Assembly: GCF_001189965.1 (NCBI RefSeq)
Contig: NZ_LFLU01000010.1
Coordinates: 1 to 64,000 of the forward strand
DNA from: Herbaspirillum rhizosphaerae
Lineage (GTDB): Bacteria; Pseudomonadota; Gammaproteobacteria; Burkholderiales; Burkholderiaceae_D
Reading direction: 5' to 3'
DNA: 64,000 bases
Shown: positions 47,288-54,533 of the stretch, one piece after another
Position numbering within the stretch: position 1 is the stretch's first letter
How the letters are laid out: the number at the start of each line of letters is the position of its first letter
Program-made: the position numbers and the translations under genes
Notes under the pieces: model-generated
Database searches by the model: none
What the model was told of the DNA's origin: nothing
What the model saw: the letters and a program-made list of their open reading frames with translations, nothing else

Positions 47288-49036
47288 ATGACTATCGACA
47301 AGAAGCGTACGCTGCGTTCGGCAGCATGGTTCGGTACAGCCGACAAGAACGGCTTCATGTATCGCAGCTGGATGAAGAATCAAGGTATTCCCGATCACGA
47401 ATTTCAAGGCAAGCCGGTCATCGGCATCTGCAACACCTGGTCCGAACTGACGCCGTGCAACGCGCACTTCCGCAAGATCGCGGAACACGTCAAGCGCGGC
47501 ATCATCGAGGCGGGCGGTTTTCCGGTGGAGTTTCCGGTGTTTTCCAACGGCGAATCGAACCTGCGTCCGACCGCCATGCTCACGCGCAATCTCGCCAGCA
47601 TGGACGTCGAGGAGTCGATCCGCGGCAATCCGCTGGATGCGGTGGTGCTGCTGGTCGGTTGCGACAAGACCACGCCGGCATTGCTGATGGGCGCGGCCAG
47701 TTGCGACGTGCCGGCCATCGTCGTCACCGGCGGCCCGATGTTGAACGGCAAGCACGAAGGCAAGGACATCGGCTCCGGCACCGTGGTCTGGCAGTTAAGC
47801 GAACAAGTCAAGGCGGGCAAGATTTCGATTCATGAATTCATGGCGGCCGAAGCCGGCATGTCGCGTTCGGCCGGCACCTGCAACACCATGGGCACCGCTT
47901 CGACCATGGCTTGCATGGCCGAAGCGCTCGGTACTTCCCTGCCGCACAACGCGGCGATCCCCGCCGTCGATTCGCGCCGCTATGTGCTGGCGCACATGTC
48001 CGGCATGCGCATCGTCGACATGGTGTGGGAAGGACTGACCTTGTCCAAGATCCTCACGCGCGAAGCGTTTGAAAATGCGATTCGCGTTAATGCGGCGATC
48101 GGCGGTTCGACCAATGCCGTCATCCATCTGAAGGCCATCGCCGGCCGTATCGGCGTCGATCTGGAACTGGAAGACTGGACCCGCGTCGGCCGCGGCACGC
48201 CGACCATCGTCGACTTGCAGCCTTCGGGCCGCTTCCTGATGGAAGAGTTCTACTACGCCGGCGGCTTGCCTGCCGTCTTGCGCCGCCTCGGCGAAGCCGA
48301 TCTGATCCCGCACAAGAACGCGTTGACCGTCAACGGCAAGACGCTGTGGGAAAACAATCAGGATGCGCCGATCTACAACGACGAAGTGGTGCGCCAGCTC
48401 GACAATCCGCTGATTGACGACGGCGGCATCTGCATCCTGCGCGGCAACCTGTCGCCGCGCGGCGCGGTGCTGAAACCGTCGGCCGCTTCGCCCGAGCTGA
48501 TGAAGCATCGCGGCAAGGCGGTGGTGTTCGAAGACTTTGCGCATTACAAGGAACGCATCAACGATCCCGATCTGGACGTCGACGCCAGCTCGGTGCTGGT
48601 GATGAAAAATTGCGGTCCCAAGGGCTATCCCGGCATGGCCGAAGTCGGCAACATGGGCTTGCCGCCCAAGCTCCTGGCGCAAGGCGTCAAGGACATGGTG
48701 CGCATTTCCGATGCGCGCATGAGCGGCACCGCCTACGGCACCGTGGTGCTGCACGTGGCGCCGGAAGCGGCTGCCGGCGGTCCCTTGGGCATCGTGCAGG
48801 ACGGCGACTGGATAGAAATGGATTGCGCGGCGGGCCGCCTGCATCTGGACATCAGCGATGAAGAAATGGCGCAACGCCAGACCGCCCGCGCCGAGAAGCT
48901 GGCGCAGGTCAAGCCGGCGATGCAGGGCGGCTATCAGTCGCTGTACATCGACCGCGTGTTGCAGGCCGACGAAGGCTGCGATTTCGATTTCCTGGTCGGT
49001 TGCCGTGGCGCTGCCGTCCCCAAGCATTCACATTGA
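47288..49036 (+). CDS. L-arabinonate dehydratase (IlvD/EDD family)
   Basis: 582-residue [Fe-S] dehydratase that would convert L-arabinonate to 2-keto-3-deoxy-L-arabinonate. The three cluster cysteines are C57, C125 and C198, with exactly the spacing (68 and 73) reported for Rhizobium L-arabinonate dehydratase. The start TLRSAAWFGTADKNGFMYRSW is typical of the sugar-acid branch rather than IlvD proper. RISDARMSGTAYGT carries the conserved active-site Ser. Related enzymes also accept D-fuconate and D-galactonate, so the substrate range may be broader. Downstream of the matching importer. Confidence 0.9.
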   Translation: MTIDKKRTLRSAAWFGTADKNGFMYRSWMKNQGIPDHEFQGKPVIGICNTWSELTPCNAHFRKIAEHVKRGIIEAGGFPVEFPVFSNGESNLRPTAMLTRNLASMDVEESIRGNPLDAVVLLVGCDKTTPALLMGAASCDVPAIVVTGGPMLNGKHEGKDIGSGTVVWQLSEQVKAGKISIHEFMAAEAGMSRSAGTCNTMGTASTMACMAEALGTSLPHNAAIPAVDSRRYVLAHMSGMRIVDMVWEGLTLSKILTREAFENAIRVNAAIGGSTNAVIHLKAIAGRIGVDLELEDWTRVGRGTPTIVDLQPSGRFLMEEFYYAGGLPAVLRRLGEADLIPHKNALTVNGKTLWENNQDAPIYNDEVVRQLDNPLIDDGGICILRGNLSPRGAVLKPSAASPELMKHRGKAVVFEDFAHYKERINDPDLDVDASSVLVMKNCGPKGYPGMAEVGNMGLPPKLLAQGVKDMVRISDARMSGTAYGTVVLHVAPEAAAGGPLGIVQDGDWIEMDCAAGRLHLDISDEEMAQRQTARAEKLAQVKPAMQGGYQSLYIDRVLQADEGCDFDFLVGCRGAAVPKHSH

Positions 49037-49048
49037 GGAGTAACAAGC

Positions 49049-50047
49049 ATGTTGCTGGTGCAATTCAAACAAGCCGACGGCAATCGTCACGTCGGCGTTC
49101 TCGAAGACGACGGCAAGAAGATCCGCGTTGTTGACGGCTATCGCAGCACCTACGCATTGGCGCGCGCTGCGATTGCGAAGAAAAGTTCTCTGCAGGATTT
49201 CGCCGGCGCGGCACTCGGCTCGACCGTAGCCGACTACGCATCGGTTGCAGAAAGAGGCGGCCTGCTGGCGCCGCTGGACCATGAAGACACGGCGCACTGC
49301 TACGTCACCGGCACCGGTCTGACCCATCTGGGCAGCGCCGACGGCCGCGACGCCATGCACAAGAAGCTGGACGGCGCCGGCGACAACCTGACCGACAGCA
49401 TGAAGATGTTCCGCATGGGCCTGGAAGGCGGCAAGCCTGCGGCCGGCAAGATCGGCGTGCAGCCCGAGTGGTTCTACAAGGGCGACGGCTCCATCGTGCG
49501 CGCTGCGGAAGAGCCGCTGGCGATGCCGCACTTCGCGCTCGACGGCGGTGAAGAGCCGGAGATCGCCGGTCTCTACCTCATCGGCGACAACGGCCAGCCG
49601 TATCGCCTGGGTTTCGCCATCGGCAACGAATTTTCGGACCACGTGACGGAACGTCAGAACTACCTGTTCCTGGCGCACTCCAAGCTGCGCGTCTGTTCGG
49701 TCGGTCCGGCGCTACTGGTGGGCGAGCTGCCTGCGCACGTGCAAGGCATGTCGCGCATTCGTGCGCAAGACGGCAAGGTCCGTTGGGAAAAACCTTTCCT
49801 CAGCGGCGAAGACAACATGTCGCACACGGTTGCCAATCTTGAATATCATCACTTCAAGTACCCGCTGTTCCGCCGTCCCGGCGATGTGCACATTCACTTC
49901 TTCGGCACGGCGACGCTGAGCTGTTCGGACAACATCAGCGTCGCACCCGGCGAAACGTTTGAAATCGACGTTGCCGCCTTCGGCCCGGCATTGCGCAACC
50001 GCCTGAGCCTGGATGACGTGCCGCACCCGCAGGTCAACGTGCTCTGA
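49049..50047 (+). CDS. GguC/AraD1-family protein (FAH fold), probable ketodeoxy-sugar-acid dehydratase
   Basis: 332-residue fumarylacetoacetate-hydrolase-fold protein resembling GguC of Agrobacterium and the AraD1 group. Signature stretches are YVTGTGLTHLGSADGRDAMH, IGVQPEWFYKGDGS, GEEPEIAGLYLIGDNG and the C-terminal HFFGTATLSCSD. In this group the proposed role is dehydration of 2-keto-3-deoxy-L-arabinonate to alpha-ketoglutarate semialdehyde; that is context-based knowledge and less certain than for the DapA-type AraD. It starts 12 nt after the dehydratase stop with a GAGGAG site. Confidence 0.8.
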   Translation: MLLVQFKQADGNRHVGVLEDDGKKIRVVDGYRSTYALARAAIAKKSSLQDFAGAALGSTVADYASVAERGGLLAPLDHEDTAHCYVTGTGLTHLGSADGRDAMHKKLDGAGDNLTDSMKMFRMGLEGGKPAAGKIGVQPEWFYKGDGSIVRAAEEPLAMPHFALDGGEEPEIAGLYLIGDNGQPYRLGFAIGNEFSDHVTERQNYLFLAHSKLRVCSVGPALLVGELPAHVQGMSRIRAQDGKVRWEKPFLSGEDNMSHTVANLEYHHFKYPLFRRPGDVHIHFFGTATLSCSDNISVAPGETFEIDVAAFGPALRNRLSLDDVPHPQVNVL

Positions 50048-50071
50048 GCAAAATCTAATTCTGGAGAATCT

Positions 50072-50848
50072 ATGTCTGCAACATATCAACTGGCGAGTTA
50101 CCCCAGCCTCAAGGGCAAGCGCGTATTCGTCACCGGCGGCGGCACCGGCATCGGTGCGGCCATCGTCAGCGCTTTGGCAGAACAAGGCGCGGTCGTCGCT
50201 TTTGTCGACATCGCCAGGGATGCCAGCGAAGCGCTGTGCAAGAAGATCGCCGACGCCGGTTTTGTCGCGCCGTCGTTCCGCTACTGCGATCTGCGCGATA
50301 TTGCATCGCTGCAAAACACCATCAAGGAGCTGGCGGCGCAACTGGGCGATTTCGACGTGCTGGTGAACAACGCCGCCAACGACGAGCGCCACAAGCTGGA
50401 AGACGTGACGCAGGAATATTGGGACAACCGCATCGCGATCAACCAGCGTCCTTCTTTCTTCGCCGTGCAGGCCATTGCGCCGGGCATGATCAAGAAAAAG
50501 GCCGGTTCCATCATCAATTTCAGCTCGATCAGCTGGCATACGTCGAGCGGCGGTTTCCCGGTCTACACGACGGCAAAATCATCGGTGCTGGGCCTGACAC
50601 GCGGCCTGGCGCGCGACCTCGGTGCGCACAATATCCGCGTCAATACCGTGACGCCGGGCTGGGTCATGACCGAGCGTCAGATTGAATTGTGGCTGGACGA
50701 GAAGGGCAAGGAAGACATCAAGCGCAATCAGTGCCTGCAGGGCGAATTGCTGCCATGGCATCTGGCGCGGATGGTGTTGTTTCTGGCGTCGGATGAGAGC
50801 GTGATGTGTACGGCACAAGAATTCATCGTAGATGCCGGCTGGGCGTAG
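50072..50848 (+). CDS. SDR-family sugar dehydrogenase (L-arabinose/D-galactose 1-dehydrogenase candidate)
   Basis: 258-residue classical SDR. It has VTGGGTGIGAAIV for NAD(P) binding, DVLVNNAANDERH, and the catalytic INFSSISWHTSSGGFPVYTTAKS, which holds the Ser, Tyr and Lys. SDRs of this form in aldose oxidation clusters act as D-galactose or L-arabinose 1-dehydrogenases giving aldonolactones. Its position directly after the dehydratase and GguC genes supports that. The stop codon TAG is also the first arm of a palindromic element. Confidence 0.85.
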   Translation: MSATYQLASYPSLKGKRVFVTGGGTGIGAAIVSALAEQGAVVAFVDIARDASEALCKKIADAGFVAPSFRYCDLRDIASLQNTIKELAAQLGDFDVLVNNAANDERHKLEDVTQEYWDNRIAINQRPSFFAVQAIAPGMIKKKAGSIINFSSISWHTSSGGFPVYTTAKSSVLGLTRGLARDLGAHNIRVNTVTPGWVMTERQIELWLDEKGKEDIKRNQCLQGELLPWHLARMVLFLASDESVMCTAQEFIVDAGWA

Positions 50849-50948
50849 ATTGTCGATAAAGCACCGCTAGCGGCGTTGCTTCTCCTTGCCGTGCTCACGC
50901 ACTGTCTGCGTCGGCGCGCCTTGCTATCGGCACTTTCTCGACAATCTA
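50846..50948. repeat. ~103-bp palindromic element overlapping the SDR stop codon
   Basis: TAGATTGTCGA (50846-50856) pairs exactly with TCGACAATCTA (50938-50948). Inside, AAAGCACCGCTAGC faces GCTATCGGCACTTT with three mismatches, and CGTGC-TCAC-GCAC lies near the centre. The first three bases are the SDR stop codon. It has a different sequence family from the repeats at 31131 and 33600. A conventional terminator follows at 50975. Confidence 0.8.
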
Positions 50949-50974
50949 GGCGAGATGCGAAAAAGACCGAAAAC

Positions 50975-51007
50975 AAAAAAGCGAGACTTCAGGTCTCGCT
51001 TTTTTTA
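50975..51007. terminator. Bidirectional terminator SDR / lysR
   Basis: AGCGAGAC (50980-50987) and GTCTCGCT (50993-51000) with a TTCAG loop are flanked by an A run on the left and a T run on the right. It serves both convergent genes. Confidence 0.93.
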
Positions 51008-51026
51008 TTGGTGAGAATGTTGAAAA

Positions 51027-51968
51027 CTAGTAAATCGTCTTCGCCACATCCCTGATCGCCTGTTGCAAAATCGTCGCGCCCGGCGACAGCAGATGTTCGC
51101 GGCGGGTGATGATGCCGAAGCCGTCCATCTTGCACGGCAATTCTATCGGCAGCAGATCCATCAGGCGCGCCTGGGAGTAATAGCGCGCGACTTCGGTCGG
51201 CATGGCGTAGAGGAAGTTGGTCTGCTGCAGCAGGCTGGTGATGGTCAGGATGGCGGTGGTGTCGACCACGTTGGCCGGCGGCGTCAGGCCGCTCTTGCGG
51301 AACATCAGGTCGACGCGGCTGCGCAGGATGCTGCCTTTGGGCGCCATGATCCACGGGTCGTCGACGATGTCTTTCAGCTCCAGGTTCTTGTGTTCGTGGA
51401 GCGGGTGGCCGACGCGGGCGACGGCGCAGATCGGTTCGTCGGATAACTCTTCGTAGTGCAGGTTGTGGCTGACTTCTTCATCGAGAATGCGCGCCACCAG
51501 AAAATCCAGATCGCCGCGCAGCAGGCGCGCCAGCAGGATGTTGCTGCTCTCGACTTCGACGCCGATGCGCAACATCGGCGAGTGTTCCTTGACGCGCGCA
51601 ATGGCGGCGGGGATCAGGGACATGCCAGGCGACAGGATGACGCCGACGTCGACCTGGCCGGACAGGCCGGACTTCAGCGCGACGATGTCTTCATGCGCTT
51701 TCGACAGGCTGGTGAGCGCCATGCGCGAGTGGCGGATCATGGCTTCGCCGTAGATGGTCGGGCGCATGCCGCGCGGCAGGCGATCGAACAGCGTGACGCC
51801 GAGCGTGTCTTCCAGATCCTTGAGCTGCTTGGACGCGGCCGGTTGCGTCATGTTGAGTTCGTTGGCTGCGCGATGGATATTGCGTTCGTCATCCAGCGCG
51901 ATCAACAGCAAGAGTTGCCGTGTTTTCAGACGCGCGCGCAGGAACCAGTTCGGGTCGCTGTTCTTCAT
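51027..51968 (-). CDS. gbpR: LysR-family regulator, GbpR-like
   Basis: 313-residue LysR regulator. The helix-turn-helix is at about 18-75 (LLLIALDDERNIHRAANELN, MTQPAASKQLKDLEDTLG) and the effector domain is C-terminal. The RxTxGEAMIRHSR and PGMSLIPAAIARVKE stretches resemble GbpR/GguR regulators that control chvE/sbpA and galactose, arabinose and fucose use in Agrobacterium and Azospirillum. It lies between the sugar genes and the porin, divergent from the latter, and a GGAG site precedes the ATG. Control of chvE, the porin and the catabolic genes is inferred. Confidence 0.85.
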   Translation of the reverse strand: MKNSDPNWFLRARLKTRQLLLLIALDDERNIHRAANELNMTQPAASKQLKDLEDTLGVTLFDRLPRGMRPTIYGEAMIRHSRMALTSLSKAHEDIVALKSGLSGQVDVGVILSPGMSLIPAAIARVKEHSPMLRIGVEVESSNILLARLLRGDLDFLVARILDEEVSHNLHYEELSDEPICAVARVGHPLHEHKNLELKDIVDDPWIMAPKGSILRSRVDLMFRKSGLTPPANVVDTTAILTITSLLQQTNFLYAMPTEVARYYSQARLMDLLPIELPCKMDGFGIITRREHLLSPGATILQQAIRDVAKTIY

Positions 51969-51992
51969 TTGTCTCCACCATTTTTTATATCT

Positions 51993-52097
51993 TTTGATGA
52001 TATCAAATCAAGTATCGGCTTAGGCAAATAATTCATTAGAAATATATGTCGCAAATCCTTAGTATCTAGCCCAGTTCACAACGATTTCACGTTGTGA
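51993..52097. promoter_or_regulatory. Operator-like motifs in the lysR / porin control region
   Basis: Three elements lie in the 293-bp divergent gap. TTTGAT-GAT-ATCAAA is at 51993-52007. CATTAGAAATATAT (52034-52047) is shared with the chvE upstream region. TCACAACG-ATTTCA-CGTTGTGA (52076-52097) is a perfect 8-bp inverted repeat. They are plausible binding sites for the LysR protein or another sugar regulator. No strong sigma-70 boxes were found for the porin. Confidence 0.5.
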
Positions 52098-52261
52098 TCT
52101 TCACGTTGAAATGGCGCTTACGGAAAGCTTATCGAACGGTTACGAATACCGGTATCGAGGAGATTTTTTGCGCGCCGGATCAAGGTGATTTTCAACAAAA
52201 AGTGCGGGTGCAGCAATCGACTACACCCTGTCAAAACTACAAAGATCTACGGAGACCTCAG

Positions 52262-53371
52262 ATGACTCAGTCCATCTCAACCAAAACCATTCTCAAGGCC
52301 TTGGGCACGGCCTCGTTGTTCGGCGCATGCCTGGCGTCCGCGCAGGCGGAAGACAGCGTCACCATTTACGGCCGCGTCGTCGCCGGCGTTGATGTGCAGA
52401 CCAACGTGCATCAGGCCAACGGCGCCACCGGCACGCAAGTGCGCGCCGCCAGCAATCAGTGGGGCACCAGCATGATCGGCTTCAAGGGCAAGGAAGACCT
52501 GGGTGGCGGTCTGAACAGTTTCTTCCTGCTGGAGTCGGGTTTCGGCGCGACTAAAGGCGCCACCAACGGTACTGCGCTGTTCAATCGTCGTTCGTATGTC
52601 GGCCTGAACGGCAGCGCCGGTTCGGTCAAGATCGGTAAAAACCTGTTCATCGACAATGACGTCTGGTTCCTGGATCCGACCGGTCAGCAATGGATCGGGA
52701 CCGCCAATCTGGTGCACGGCCGCAACTGGGGCGGCGCCAACAACGTGATCGAATACCAGACGCCGACCTGGGGCGGCTTCAATGCCACCTTCCAGACCAG
52801 CCTGGGTGAGCAGGCCGGTTCGACCACCAAGGGTCGCAAGGATGGCGTCTCGCTGGTCTATCAAAACCAGGGTCTGGAACTGCGCGCGATCTACGATCTG
52901 GTACGCGACGCCAACGGCAAGTACGGCAGCGTCATGACGAACTCGTCGGGCGCTACAGTTCCGGGGACTGTCTATGATTCGTCCAAAGAGCTGATCCTGG
53001 GCGGTACTTACACCATCGACAAACTGAAGATGTACCTGGGTTATGAAAACCTGAAAGCGCCGGACGTGGCGCCGGGCTCGACGGACAAGGTCAATCATTA
53101 CTGGATCGGCGCCAACTACGAGGTCTCGCCTGCGCTGACGCTGATCGGTTCGGTCTTCCACGTCAACGCCAACAAGAACGGCGGCTCCGCCAACCTGTTC
53201 ATGGCCGGCCTGAACTACAACCTGTCCAAGCGCACTTTGCTGTATGTCGGCGCGGGTACTGTTCGCAACAGCGGCAACGGCACCTTCTCGCTGGAAGCCG
53301 ACGAAGCCGGCGCGCCGCTGGCGGGCCAAAGCCAGACCGGCGGCTACTTCGGTATCGCTCACTCGTTCTGA
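52262..53371 (+). CDS. Gram-negative general porin
   Basis: 369-residue outer-membrane porin of the betaproteobacterial Omp32/OpcP type. A signal peptide ends at ASAQA. The mature protein starts EDSVTIYGRVVAGVDVQTN, with FKGKEDLGGGL and RRSYVGLNGSAGSVKIGK typical of the family. The C-terminus is GGYFGIAHSF with the required final Phe. A GGAG site precedes the ATG. Placed inside the sugar block, it may be the entry route for these sugars. Confidence 0.93.
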   Translation: MTQSISTKTILKALGTASLFGACLASAQAEDSVTIYGRVVAGVDVQTNVHQANGATGTQVRAASNQWGTSMIGFKGKEDLGGGLNSFFLLESGFGATKGATNGTALFNRRSYVGLNGSAGSVKIGKNLFIDNDVWFLDPTGQQWIGTANLVHGRNWGGANNVIEYQTPTWGGFNATFQTSLGEQAGSTTKGRKDGVSLVYQNQGLELRAIYDLVRDANGKYGSVMTNSSGATVPGTVYDSSKELILGGTYTIDKLKMYLGYENLKAPDVAPGSTDKVNHYWIGANYEVSPALTLIGSVFHVNANKNGGSANLFMAGLNYNLSKRTLLYVGAGTVRNSGNGTFSLEADEAGAPLAGQSQTGGYFGIAHSF

Positions 53372-53429
53372 TCGTATGAGGATCCGATCATAATGTGCAG
53401 CAGAGCGCAGTAAAATGCAGCAAGGAAAG

Positions 53430-53453
53430 AGGCAAGCCACGGCTTGCCTTTTT
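53430..53453 (+). terminator. Terminator after the porin gene
   Basis: GGCAAGCC (53430-53437) pairs with GGCTTGCC (53440-53447), followed by six Ts. Confidence 0.9.
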
Positions 53454-53575
53454 TCGTTTAGAGTTGATTGAGTTTATTTGAACAGTGAGAGCTTCTGACA
53501 AAAAAACGATGGCAAGGAGATGCAACGCGGCCGGCGGTGTTTTATCAGTGGCTCTGAAAACGGAGATGATGTCCC

Positions 53576-54457
53576 ATGCAAGCAAGCCTTATCGTTGACG
53601 GCAAATGTGAACTCGGCGAGTGCGCGATCTGGTGCGATCGCACGCAGTCGGTGTTCTGGACAGATATTCAGGCCTCGGTATTGTGGAATTACCGTCCCGC
53701 CGACGGCGTCACGCGCAGCTGGAACATGCCGGAGCGCCTGTCGGTCTTCGCGCTGACGGCACAGACCAATCGCCTGCTGATCGGCCTGGCCTCGCGGCTG
53801 GCGTTTTTCGATCTGGAGACGCAAGCCGTCACGCCGATCTGCCGCATCGAAGACGACTTGCCGACCACGCGCCTGAATGACGGCCGTTGCGACCGCCAGG
53901 GGCGTTTCGTGTTCGGCACCCTGAACGAGGACAAAGGACGCGCGCCCATCGGCAGCTACTATCGCCTCAATACCGATCTCAGCCTGGAGCGTTTGCCGCT
54001 GCCGGGTGTGGCGATTCCCAACAGCGTGTGCTTCAGTCCGGACGGCGCGCGCATGTATTACTGCGACACGATGCAGGGCAAGATCATGTGCTGCGATTAC
54101 GATGTCGCGACCGGTGCGATCAGCGGGCAGCGTCTGTTCGTCGATCTGGGCGGTGAACAGGGAAGTCCCGACGGATCGGCCATCGACAGCCGCGGCTATC
54201 TCTGGAATGCGCAATGGGGCGGTGCACGCGTGGTGCGCTACGCGCCCGACGGACTGGTCGACAGGATCATCGCGGTGCCGGTGTCGCAGCCCAGCTGTCC
54301 GGCGTTCGGTGGCGTTGCACTGGATACCCTGTACGTGACAACGGCGCATGAAGGCATGGATGCGGCGCAGCGCGAGCGCGAACCTTTGTCGGGGGGATTG
54401 TTTGCGGTGGCGCTGGATGGCGTGACAGGCATTCTCGAGGTGCGATTCGGCGGATGA
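53576..54457 (+). CDS. SMP-30/gluconolactonase family lactonase (arabino-/galactonolactonase candidate)
   Basis: 293-residue six-bladed beta-propeller lactonase. Metal and active-site stretches are LGECAIWCDRTQSVFWTDI, TTRLNDGRCDRQGRFVFGTLN, PNSVCFSPDGARMYYCDT and GSPDGSAIDSRGYLWNAQW, which hold the Glu, Asn and Asp ligands seen in SMP-30 proteins. It would open the aldonolactone made by the SDR. Related enzymes serve L-arabinose, D-galactose or D-xylose oxidation; the substrate is inferred from neighbours. GGAG lies 10 nt before the ATG. Confidence 0.88.
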   Translation: MQASLIVDGKCELGECAIWCDRTQSVFWTDIQASVLWNYRPADGVTRSWNMPERLSVFALTAQTNRLLIGLASRLAFFDLETQAVTPICRIEDDLPTTRLNDGRCDRQGRFVFGTLNEDKGRAPIGSYYRLNTDLSLERLPLPGVAIPNSVCFSPDGARMYYCDTMQGKIMCCDYDVATGAISGQRLFVDLGGEQGSPDGSAIDSRGYLWNAQWGGARVVRYAPDGLVDRIIAVPVSQPSCPAFGGVALDTLYVTTAHEGMDAAQREREPLSGGLFAVALDGVTGILEVRFGG

Positions 54458-54482
54458 CGCCGGGCAGCCTGGATGGCATGAA

Positions 54483-54513
54483 AAAGCCCGGCATGATAGC
54501 CGGGCTTTCTTTT
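54483..54513. terminator. Bidirectional terminator lactonase / TPR gene
   Basis: AAAGCCCGGC (54483-54492) and GCCGGGCTTT (54499-54508) form a 10-bp stem with a 6-nt loop. A T-rich tail lies on the right and an A run on the left. Confidence 0.9.
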
Positions 54514-54533
54514 TGGAAGTCGCCGATCTGCGT

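Noticed and set aside
44419..47755. Long leftward open frames (572 and 610 codons) opposite gguA, gguB and the dehydratase start
   Set aside because: They mirror strong rightward genes, show no domains and arise from third-position GC bias.
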